Shown: positions 9,197-16,972 of the stretch, in pieces | Position numbering within the stretch: position 1 is the first letter of the stretch | Layout of the letters: the number at the start of each line of letters is the position of its first letter | Assembly (NCBI GenBank): GCA_028279505.1 | Contig: JANQNP010000120.1 | Span: 1 to 64,000, forward strand | Reading direction: 5' to 3' | Length of the DNA: 64,000 nucleotides | DNA from: Dehalococcoidia bacterium | GTDB lineage: Bacteria; Chloroflexota; Dehalococcoidia; UBA2979 | Notes under the pieces: model-generated | Databases searched by the model: none | What the model saw: the letters and a program-made list of their open reading frames with translations, nothing else | What the model was told of the DNA's origin: nothing | Position numbers and translations under genes: made by a program

Positions 9197-11635
9197 GTGA
9201 ATCGTCCGAACCTCTGGATCGGCATCGGGGAACTGGGACGCGAGGTGATCCAGGACCTTCGAGGCGACCCTGGCGGGGGGGCGATGGGGCGGTACCAGCT
9301 CGCCAAGCAGATGCTCGATGTGCAACCCGATCCGGGACACGAGCCGCTGCTGGGCTTCGTGCCGGGTACCGACGGCACGCACCCGTGGAGCAACGACGAG
9401 TTGGTAATCGTTGTCGACCCGAAGAACGAACGGGACTCTCTCGTCCCCCAACTCCTGGACAGCAGCCTGATCGAGGGGTTGCGCGGAAGGGGGATCGCGC
9501 AGGAACAGCTCTATGTCACGGTCTTCGTCCACGCCCACGACCTTGAGCGGCTGCGGGTCACCACATCCCCGGAGGATCACTGGCTCTGGGGGCTGATTAA
9601 CCAGGCATTCGTCGAGATTCTGAAGGTCAGCTTGGTCATCGCGATTGATCCTCGGATCAGCGCCGTCGATCGATCGGATGACCAGGCACTCTCACTGGAG
9701 GAAATCGCCGGCCTGCAAGACACGCTCGGACGCGTGGACGGCGAGGGGCGCAGCCAGTACGGGATCGTCCTCATCGACCAGATCCCACGCGCTGGCAGAG
9801 GACTTTCAGACGGCGCCGCACTCGCGGAAACGGCGGAACTTTGCAGCCTCCTGTTCGAGGCGGCCCTCACGTTGTCAGACGACGAGGCGAGCGCGCGGTT
9901 CCTCGATCAGTTCTACGATACCTGGCGCGATCCACCTTCGTTCCGCCTCCTATCCATCCGTACGTGCGGGTACGACATGGAGCAGGCCGCCGCTGATCAA
10001 GCAGCCCGCGCCGCGAGCGCGATCCTGGAACGTGCGACCACGACCAAGGTGGGTGTCTCACCGATCCAACTCTGGCAGCCCCCCGCCGCCCCGCAAGCCC
10101 ACGTCCGCGACGGCGACTCTCGTGAGGTGACCGGCCGCGACAAGGCCGCGTTGCGCGCTGGCGCCGACCATGGAACGTCCCCGGATCACGACGGCCTGAA
10201 GGCTGCAAGCGTGGAGGATCGGGAGCCAGCCCAGCCAGCGGGGGGCACCGGAGTTGTCTGGTCCGACCCAGACCAGGCGTTCACCTGGCTGTGGGAAGAT
10301 GACGTGACTAAGCAGCTCCTCTCGGAGGATGGGGAACTGACGAGGGAGACCGAACTCAAAATCACCGAGCAAATTGATCGCCTGTATCAGGAATGGGATA
10401 AGGCGGTCCGGTCACAGTCGGCGGGCGGGTCTGTCCAGCGGGACCGGCATGATGTTGATCGAGAGCTGAAGCGGTTGCGCGATGACCTGGCAGAACGGTG
10501 GATGGCTTCGGGATCTGTCGCGGAACTCATCGAAGGCCTCGAGCAGGCACTGAAGTCAGCCAACGCGGACGACGGACCGGCTACTCTTGGTGCATCTGAG
10601 GCCACGTACGTCTCCAGCGAGTCGGAGATACCTCAGGCTGTTCTACAGTTCAGCCGCGCGAAGCTCCTCGAGACATTCCAAGAGTATCGTGAGCTGCTGT
10701 TCGATCAGGCGCCGAAACGCGCTACCTGGCTGGTCATGCTCGTGGCAGCACTCGGCGTGTTCATCGCGTCGGTCACATCGTTCGGCTGGGTGGCCGATTC
10801 ACTTGACACCCTGAGGCTGGCGCTCGGCCTCGGCGTCGTGTTCGCGATTCTCGTCGCGATCGGGCTCTGGTCGGTCGCGCGAGCGATCCCCGGGCGACGA
10901 ATCGCATCCGTCAAGCACCAGTTTCTCGACGAGTGGCGGGAAACGGTCAACAGCGTCAGGCGTCAAGTAAATGCTCGGGAGCAATCGCGAACTGAGGTGT
11001 TGGATCGTGCGGCGCTCGCTGACTATCAGCGCGGCGTCCGGTCGCTAGTCACGCAGCTGACCACGCTCGGGAAGGCGATGCGGAGCCGCGTAGCCGAGGT
11101 GAACCGCCGAGAGACGCGCTCGCGGATCGCGGAGCGACTCGTCCGCCTCCGCGACCTCCGCGGAGAGGGGAGTCCAGAGCAGGCCGCCCAGGAGTTTCGT
11201 GAGCAGTACGCGATCGCCGCGCTCGAGGGGACTGCGCTGAACGTGGGAGAGTCGTCGAAGTCGATGGTTCGCGACGACGCTGAGCACCCAGCCCTTCACG
11301 CCGACAACCTCCAAACCTCGGTAGCAGCATTCGCTGAGCAGTGGACCTGGGACACCCTCAGCGGAATCGGGCAGTGGCCTGACGCGGCGGAGGTCAAGGG
11401 GTGGCTCGTGATGGGGGCGCCGAGCTCGCTGCCGGCCGTGAACATCAGCTCATTCGATTCGAGGATGATCGCCGCTCCGGCCGCTCATCTCGAAAGGCTC
11501 GCGGAGCAGTCCCGAAGCCAGAGCGAGGCCGGCGCCACCGTTCAGCAGATTGAACGGCCGATTCCGAGAAACGACAAGGCATTCGTGATCGACACCGGAT
11601 TGGTCCCGCTCGACACAGTCGCGGTACATGTCTGA
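9197..11635 (+). CDS. Large two-TM protein, possible divergent tubulin-like partner
   Basis: Starting at GTG 9197, 7 bases after the tubulin-like gene, gives 812 aa. The first residues NRPNLWIGIGELGREVIQDL resemble the glycine-loop start of the preceding tubulin-like protein, but no clear T4 loop follows, so nucleotide binding is doubtful. The first 280 residues look like an alpha/beta globular domain (LVIVVDP, VVIAIDP-like strands, YGIVLIDQIP). A disordered linker and a coiled coil come next. Two TM helices (LVMLVAALGVFIASVTSFGW and LALGLGVVFAILVAIGLWSV) lie near residues 512-555, with a long helical cytosolic C-terminus after them. It overlaps the next gene by 8 bases. It may anchor the tubulin-like filament to the membrane (inference). 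Confidence 0.72.
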   Translation: MNRPNLWIGIGELGREVIQDLRGDPGGGAMGRYQLAKQMLDVQPDPGHEPLLGFVPGTDGTHPWSNDELVIVVDPKNERDSLVPQLLDSSLIEGLRGRGIAQEQLYVTVFVHAHDLERLRVTTSPEDHWLWGLINQAFVEILKVSLVIAIDPRISAVDRSDDQALSLEEIAGLQDTLGRVDGEGRSQYGIVLIDQIPRAGRGLSDGAALAETAELCSLLFEAALTLSDDEASARFLDQFYDTWRDPPSFRLLSIRTCGYDMEQAAADQAARAASAILERATTTKVGVSPIQLWQPPAAPQAHVRDGDSREVTGRDKAALRAGADHGTSPDHDGLKAASVEDREPAQPAGGTGVVWSDPDQAFTWLWEDDVTKQLLSEDGELTRETELKITEQIDRLYQEWDKAVRSQSAGGSVQRDRHDVDRELKRLRDDLAERWMASGSVAELIEGLEQALKSANADDGPATLGASEATYVSSESEIPQAVLQFSRAKLLETFQEYRELLFDQAPKRATWLVMLVAALGVFIASVTSFGWVADSLDTLRLALGLGVVFAILVAIGLWSVARAIPGRRIASVKHQFLDEWRETVNSVRRQVNAREQSRTEVLDRAALADYQRGVRSLVTQLTTLGKAMRSRVAEVNRRETRSRIAERLVRLRDLRGEGSPEQAAQEFREQYAIAALEGTALNVGESSKSMVRDDAEHPALHADNLQTSVAAFAEQWTWDTLSGIGQWPDAAEVKGWLVMGAPSSLPAVNISSFDSRMIAAPAAHLERLAEQSRSQSEAGATVQQIERPIPRNDKAFVIDTGLVPLDTVAVHV

Positions 11636-14600
11636 GAGTCCAGCTGTGACGCCGTCAGCCGACGAAGTGCGCGAGAACGAGGCCGGGCCGACGGTGGCTC
11701 TGGCCGAGCTCGAGGAGGCTCGTAAGCAGCTGTGGACGCGACGCGACCTCAGCGTCGCCTGCGCCGTCGCCACGCTTCTACTCCTCCTGTTCGGCGCCAT
11801 CCGCGGCGAGATGCCGCTGGACTTCCAGCCAATGTGGCTGCGGCGGCCTGAAGCGGACCTCGCCACCGCCCTCGAGGTTGCGATCGCCACGTCAATCGGC
11901 CTGCTGGTGGCAGCGGTGTTGTGGTTCGCGCTCAGCCAGCTCGGCCACGAGGATGACCACCACCTCGGGCCCTCTGGCTGGCGCAGCCGCCGGCTCCCAC
12001 AGTGGGAGGCCCTGAGTGAAATTCCAGATGTCTGGACCGCCCGCGGTCTGTTCCCATTGGTATCGGCGCTGCTCTCGATCGTCGTTCTCGTCATGTTCGG
12101 CACCGCAATCGCGGGGTTGGTCTCGCCGTGGGCTCCAGTCATCGCGCTACTGCCCACCATCGGCCTGCTCAGCACGAGCGGAGGCGATGACCTCAGCCCC
12201 GTGAACGTGGAAGCGAGGGCGATCGGCACGGAGCCGGTTGAGGCCCCGGACGCCGCTGAGGAACAGCTGACCCCGTTCGAGTGGTGGACCGGCCTCCGCG
12301 ACAGCCCGATCTACCGCGGCCAGGTTGTTGACCAGGTTTCCCGGACGGAAACGCCTGAGCGGACGGCGCCGCTCCCCGATCGCTACCTCTCGATCGTCCG
12401 CGAGTTGAGCATCGATCAGAAGATCTACGAACAGACCGCGCAGGCACTTCAGCGACAGGCCGAGCCGCCTGGTGATCAGGAGGTGATCATCACCGTCGCT
12501 ACCGCCCCACCCGGTGATGGATCACGAACCACAGCGATGATCCTCACTGTCGAGGCGGTCTGCGAACGATTCGAGCGAGTCCTCGTCCTCGTCCCCAATC
12601 ACGCTCACGGCAGGAATCTCAAGGATGAACTCGACGAAGTCTTCCGGCGCTCACCACGTTGGAGCACGATTGTGCGGGTCCACCATGCCGCAGACCCGTC
12701 ACAGCAGCCCCACGACGCGGATGTGGTCATTCTGACGCCCGAGGCGCTTGACTCAGCCCTCAAAGCGTTCCGCGAGCCATCCTGGAACGCGTTTTTCCGC
12801 AACCTTGGCCTGATCGAGGTGGTCGACGCGAGCCACCTGGTCGGAGTGAGAGCGGCCCACGCCGGGATGCTCTTTCGACGACTGGAGCTGCTCTGGCGCC
12901 AGTCGGGGGTCCCGCCGCGCTTCTTCGTTGAGTGCTGGGGGGTCCGATCGCCGGAGAGCTTCGTGACCGATCTGCTCGGAGAAGCAGTAGTCGGACCAAC
13001 AATCGATATCGACGCGGCACCGAAGACGGCTGTGACATTCGCCGCGTGGATCCCGACCTCGCGCGAAACCGAGACGGGGAGCCGCGTCCTCCAGCGCGAC
13101 TCAATGATCGAGGATGCCAGGACGCTGGCACGTTCGGCGGCGGCGGAGTCGTTCGACGTATTGTTCGTGGTTGACGCCCGAGGGTTGTCAAACCAGGACG
13201 TACAGGGAATCGGATCGCGCATCGACCCAACGATGCTCGGCGCCGGCGAGATTGAGGTCGTGGATAGCCTCTCCGCGACTAGGCGCAGCATCACCGAGTA
13301 CGACGTGCTGGTCTACGCGGGGTCGGGTCATCTCCGGTGGCGACTTGAGCAGGCCGTGACGCATCTCGGCGCTGACCGAGAGTTCGGGAACGCGGTCTGC
13401 GTCCTGGTGTGCTCACAGGACGGCAGTTCGGTCGTCCGATTGCCCGCCCGCGTGAAGCGGGCGGGGGAACTCCCGCTCGGGCTCGTGGAGTTCAACAACC
13501 GGCACCTGGTCGAACTGCACACTCGTGCGGCGGTCGGCATGCTGCCCGTGCCCGCTGAGGCAGTGGATCGAACGCTCGGACCAGTGGGGAAACAGTTCAT
13601 CACCGAGCAACTGCGGGCCGGCCAGCTTGAACTTTGGGCCTCATCCGGAGGCGCCCATCCAACACCGACGGCCGAGTCCTGGTTCAGGCCATCGATCGCC
13701 TTCGACTCCTTCGGCGAGGGCGTAGTCAGGGTCATCAACACAGCGAATCGCAATGCGCCGATTCGCGACTTCGACCGTCAGCGAGTTCTCCAGGCGAGCT
13801 ACCGGGGCGCGCTGATGCTGGTCGGCGGCAACCGATACGAGGTGGAGGGAACCCGGCTGTTGGACGAACCTCCGACCGTCGAAGTCGTCGGCGCCGACCA
13901 GCGAAACGGCCTCTACACCAGCCGGATCGCGGTGACAGAGGTCGAACCACTGAAGATGCCGAGCGTCAGACGGGAGCGGATCGGTGGTGGTTGGGGGCGC
14001 GCATCGGCACAGATCAAGGTCGCCGAGCGCGTGGTCGGGTTCCGAGTAGCCGATGGTAATGATCCGCTGACCAGTGTGAAGCGGGAGCCGACCTTATACG
14101 ACACCCCTCTGGAAGCCAGCGCTTACCTCACCAAGGCGGAGGTGCTCATCCCACCCGGGGAGCTAGCGATAGACCAGGAGACGCTACACGCCCTCAGCCA
14201 TGCGATCCGTCGCTGCGCACCCCTGCTCTTCACGCATGACTCGGAATCGCTCGGCACAACGGTGCAACCAGAGATCGAAGGGATCTCGAACGGCCCTGCC
14301 CTCGTCCTATACGACGCTGTCCCGGGCGGAATCGGCCTTGCCGAGGAATTGGTTGGCGAGATGCCACGGTTGTTCGATCTGATCACGGAGATGCTGTTGC
14401 TGTGTCCCTGTCAGGACGGGTGCCTGGGCTGCCTCAGCACCCCCAACTGCAAGCGCCTGCGGCCAGGTGAGCACGCCGGCGAAGCCGGGGTCGAGGCCGC
14501 GACGCTAGGCCTGAACAAGCGGGGGCTCCTGGAAGCGCTCCTTGACCTGATGCCCAACAAGACGGCGGAACGGAGCATCGAGCAGCGGTATCAAGCGACC

Positions 14601-15353
14601 GCGGAGATCAGTGAGGGGCCGACTTGGCTGCTTGGGGAGCTCTATGCCTATCGATTCCAAGATGTGCTCGGGATCTCGTTGAAGAACAAGGGACAGCCCC
14701 GACTGAAGTTCCTCGACGATAACGAGCGCGAGGAGTTGTTGGGGACTTACGACGGAGACGCTCATGAGATCCGAGTCAGGCGGATGACCGAGCGCGAGAC
14801 CCTCGGGACCCTCGCTCATGAGCTAGCGCATGCCTGGGAGTACCACGGCGACGGTTCGGGTGCAGACATCCGGGCGTTTCAGAGTCGGCCGGGGCGCTAT
14901 CACGTGGCGATGGAGGGGTTCGCCCAGTGGGTGGAGTTCCGCATCCTCGACCACTACGGATTTCACCGGGAGTTGGATGAGATCTTGTCTCGCACGCCGG
15001 ATGCGTACGGCTTTGGGTTCCGAGTCTTCCTCGAGTTGGAGAACCAGCAGGGCGTAGCAGGGGTAGTGGAGTGGATGCGCAATCCCAACTGGGACTGGCT
15101 TGATGAGTATGAGCGGAACAGCCCACAAGCGGCTCAGGATCTCAACGAGGCCGCCCGGGACTACGACGGTCCAACTCCGCCCGAACCGGAAGAACCGTCA
15201 GATGACCCCGACCAGACAGGTCCCACCGAGCCGATGGACGCTAGTCCCCTTGCACTAGATGGCACTGCTGAGCCCTCGGAGGTTGCCGTAGTTCAGCCGT
15301 ACCGTGATCAAAGCGAGCCCGCGGTCGACCCCTATCAGGACGTCGAGGGTTGA
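11628..15353 (+). CDS. Membrane-anchored pseudo-helicase/DUF1998/HExxH peptidase fusion
   Basis: This is a 1241-aa protein. Four TM helices lie at about 40-58, 82-105, 143-166 and 168-184. Residues 270-700 align in order with MrfA/YprA-type SF2 helicases, but the motifs are degraded: motif I reads PPGDGSRTT with no lysine, and motif II reads DASH (400-403) instead of DExH, so ATP hydrolysis is unlikely. Residues 700-960 match the DUF1998/MrfA-C region, with DAVPGGIGLAEE and cysteines C926, C928, C932, C935 and C941, probably binding zinc. A zinc-peptidase domain follows, with HELAH (H1064, E1065, H1068) and E1096 in MEGFAQW, resembling DA1/SprT-like zincins. The tail is acidic and proline-rich. 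It overlaps the upstream gene by 8 bases and closes the four-gene block. Confidence 0.82.
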   Translation: MSESPAVTPSADEVRENEAGPTVALAELEEARKQLWTRRDLSVACAVATLLLLLFGAIRGEMPLDFQPMWLRRPEADLATALEVAIATSIGLLVAAVLWFALSQLGHEDDHHLGPSGWRSRRLPQWEALSEIPDVWTARGLFPLVSALLSIVVLVMFGTAIAGLVSPWAPVIALLPTIGLLSTSGGDDLSPVNVEARAIGTEPVEAPDAAEEQLTPFEWWTGLRDSPIYRGQVVDQVSRTETPERTAPLPDRYLSIVRELSIDQKIYEQTAQALQRQAEPPGDQEVIITVATAPPGDGSRTTAMILTVEAVCERFERVLVLVPNHAHGRNLKDELDEVFRRSPRWSTIVRVHHAADPSQQPHDADVVILTPEALDSALKAFREPSWNAFFRNLGLIEVVDASHLVGVRAAHAGMLFRRLELLWRQSGVPPRFFVECWGVRSPESFVTDLLGEAVVGPTIDIDAAPKTAVTFAAWIPTSRETETGSRVLQRDSMIEDARTLARSAAAESFDVLFVVDARGLSNQDVQGIGSRIDPTMLGAGEIEVVDSLSATRRSITEYDVLVYAGSGHLRWRLEQAVTHLGADREFGNAVCVLVCSQDGSSVVRLPARVKRAGELPLGLVEFNNRHLVELHTRAAVGMLPVPAEAVDRTLGPVGKQFITEQLRAGQLELWASSGGAHPTPTAESWFRPSIAFDSFGEGVVRVINTANRNAPIRDFDRQRVLQASYRGALMLVGGNRYEVEGTRLLDEPPTVEVVGADQRNGLYTSRIAVTEVEPLKMPSVRRERIGGGWGRASAQIKVAERVVGFRVADGNDPLTSVKREPTLYDTPLEASAYLTKAEVLIPPGELAIDQETLHALSHAIRRCAPLLFTHDSESLGTTVQPEIEGISNGPALVLYDAVPGGIGLAEELVGEMPRLFDLITEMLLLCPCQDGCLGCLSTPNCKRLRPGEHAGEAGVEAATLGLNKRGLLEALLDLMPNKTAERSIEQRYQATAEISEGPTWLLGELYAYRFQDVLGISLKNKGQPRLKFLDDNEREELLGTYDGDAHEIRVRRMTERETLGTLAHELAHAWEYHGDGSGADIRAFQSRPGRYHVAMEGFAQWVEFRILDHYGFHRELDEILSRTPDAYGFGFRVFLELENQQGVAGVVEWMRNPNWDWLDEYERNSPQAAQDLNEAARDYDGPTPPEPEEPSDDPDQTGPTEPMDASPLALDGTAEPSEVAVVQPYRDQSEPAVDPYQDVEG

Positions 15354-15885
15354 TTTGACCCTGAGTGTGACCCGCCTCGCCTGCAGCCGCCCTTGCTGGT
15401 CATAGCCGCTGTTCCGGTAGGCCTCTGCATACCAATGCCAGAAACACCCGTACACGCGGTACCCACCGGGGGCAGCACTAGCCGACGTAGGCGACGAAGG
15501 GGGAGCCCGCGGCAGTCAGACTCGTTTGCCGTGCCTGATGATGCTCGGACAGTCACACCGCCCGCGAGCGGCGGCCCACCGACGCCTTCACCTGACACCC
15601 CATGAGTAGAGCTGCCATTCCTCGTTGTTACCCGCGGACCTCGACCCCGCCCGGGGTCGCCACGCACCCCCACCCTCCTGAGCCAAACCCACCCCCGAGG
15701 CCCCTCGTCCCCCACCCTCCGAGGCGAAGAAGGGCCACCCACCGAGGTAGAGTGGCGCGGTCGAACCCACCGAGGTGACCACCGGCCGCCGAGGCCGGGC
15801 CATCCGACGGTTGCGCGCCGCCGACGATCCCGCTTCGATCGGATGGCCAGCGACCGGCCCTCCCCGCAGTCAGATTGACCCTCAC
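15354..15885. other. Gene-free right end of island and aldolase leader
   Basis: About 530 bases hold no gene I can support. The left part (15,354-15,639) has mixed composition like the island. The right attachment repeat lies at 15,640-15,664. To its right the DNA becomes C-rich and carries several CCGAGG motifs (near 15,696, 15,718, 15,741 and 15,768), like other host intergenic regions. Short frames in the left part yield no recognisable protein. Confidence 0.6.
15640..15664 (+). repeat. attR-like direct repeat
   Basis: CGGGGTCGCCACG at 15,652-15,664 is identical to the tRNA-Asp 3' end at 78-90. The preceding 12 bases keep TCGA and CCGC of the T-arm (8 of 12 match). It looks like a decayed duplicate of the tRNA 3' end left by integration. 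Composition changes across it. Confidence 0.65.
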
Positions 15886-16776
15886 ATGACCAACGAAGCT
15901 CAGCTCAACAAGATCAAGACCGCGGAAGGCTTCCTCGCCGCCCTAGACCAGAGCGGCGGCAGCACCCCGCGCGCCCTCGCGCTCTACGGCATCGAGGACA
16001 GCGCCTACTCTAACGACGACGAGATGTTCACCGTCGTCCACGACATGCGGACCCGCATCGTCACCAGCCCCGCCTTCACCGGCGAGCGGATCCTCGGCGC
16101 AATCCTCTTCGAGAACACCATGGATCGAGAGATCGAGGGCCAGGGTGCGGCCGAGTACCTCTGGAACGAGAAGCAGGTCGTCCCGTTCCTCAAGGTCGAC
16201 AAAGGCCTCGCCGACGAGGTCGACGGCGCGCAGGTCATGAAGCCGATCCCGGGCCTCGATGAGCTGCTCGAGCGCGCCAAGGCGCACGGCGTCTTCGGCA
16301 CGAAGATGCGCTCCGTCATCAAGCTCGCGAACCCGGCCGGCGTGAAGGCCGTCGTCGATCAGCAGTTCGAGGTCGCCCGCCAGATCCTCGCCGCCGGCCT
16401 GGTGCCCATCATCGAGCCCGAGGTCGACATCAAGAGCCCGCAGAAGGCCGAAGCAGAGTCGCTCCTCAAGGCGGCGCTGCTCGAGCACCTCAACGCCCTC
16501 GCTGCGGATCAGCTCGTGATGCTCAAGCTCACCCTCCCCGAGGACCACGACTGGTGCACCGACCTGGTGAACCACCCCAACGTCCTCAAGGTGGTCGCGC
16601 TCTCCGGCGGATACACTCGCGAGGAGGCCAACGCCCGCCTCACCCGCTGTCACGGCATCGTCGCCAGCTTCTCGCGCGCCCTCAGCGAGGGCCTCTCCGC
16701 CCAGCAGACCGACGAGGAGTTCAACGCCACCCTCGAGGCCTCGATCGCCAGCATCTTCGCGGCCTCCAGCACCTAA
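15886..16776 (+). CDS. fda: Fructose-bisphosphate aldolase class I
   Basis: This 296-aa product matches the bacterial class I aldolase family (Staphylococcus Fda type, about 296 aa). Near the N-terminus FLAALDQSGGSTPRALALYG is the family signature, followed by VPFLKVDKGL and IEPEVDI. The predicted Schiff-base lysine is K214 in VMLKLTLPE. ATG 15,886 is chosen because the homology begins there; the frame stays open upstream but reads as filler. The enzyme cleaves fructose-1,6-bisphosphate to triose phosphates in the cytosol without a metal ion. It is the first gene to the right of the island and stands alone. Confidence 0.93.
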   Translation: MTNEAQLNKIKTAEGFLAALDQSGGSTPRALALYGIEDSAYSNDDEMFTVVHDMRTRIVTSPAFTGERILGAILFENTMDREIEGQGAAEYLWNEKQVVPFLKVDKGLADEVDGAQVMKPIPGLDELLERAKAHGVFGTKMRSVIKLANPAGVKAVVDQQFEVARQILAAGLVPIIEPEVDIKSPQKAEAESLLKAALLEHLNALAADQLVMLKLTLPEDHDWCTDLVNHPNVLKVVALSGGYTREEANARLTRCHGIVASFSRALSEGLSAQQTDEEFNATLEASIASIFAASST

Positions 16777-16842
16777 CGAGGGCGCGCCACCAGACGCCAG
16801 CTAGCCGCTGAGACCCCGCGCGGCGCCTGCAGGTCCCTGCTG

Positions 16843-16874
16843 TTTGACAGCACCTCGCTAATTCACGACTATTT
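16843..16874 (+). promoter_or_regulatory. Candidate promoter of the desulfonation operon
   Basis: In the 196-base gap before the SsuD-like gene, a perfect -35 TTGACA (16,843-16,848) is followed by an unusually AT-rich stretch. GACTAT (17-base spacing) or TATTTT (20-base spacing) could serve as the -10. The -10 is weak, so the exact start point is uncertain. Confidence 0.4.
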
Positions 16875-16972
16875 TGGTCGACTTATTCGACATTCTCCCC
16901 GACGCCGCGCCGCTACCCTCCGAGGGCGTCGCGGCTTGCTAGCTTCTCGGTCGACAGCGAAGGGACCGCCGC

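Larger units (their letters stand above)
78..15664. mobile_element. 15.6 kb tRNA-Asp-integrated genomic island
   Basis: The island runs from the tRNA-Asp 3' end to a decayed copy of that end. It carries, from left: a frameshifted large serine recombinase, two small membrane proteins, an XRE regulator, an unknown protein and four very large co-directional genes (vWA, FtsZ/tubulin-like, two-TM protein, pseudo-helicase/peptidase). Codon use inside is looser (TTG, GTT, CGA, AGG, TCG are common) than in the DNA to the right, where codons end nearly uniformly in C. No conjugation, replication or phage structural genes are seen. With the recombinase broken, the element looks immobile unless it is helped in trans or the breaks are sequence errors. 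Confidence 0.72.

Noticed and set aside
11628..15353. DISARM or other restriction-like defence because of the DUF1998 region
   Set aside because: No methyltransferase, phospholipase-D-type DrmC or separate active DrmA helicase is present, and the helicase motifs here are degenerate and membrane-anchored.
15255..15455. Small leftward frame at the end of the island (possible integrase remnant)
   Set aside because: The product has no recombinase motif and half of it overlaps the 3' end of the pseudo-helicase gene.
16778..16842. Terminator after the aldolase gene
   Set aside because: Only short GC-rich self-complementary patches are present, with no stable hairpin clearly above background for this composition.
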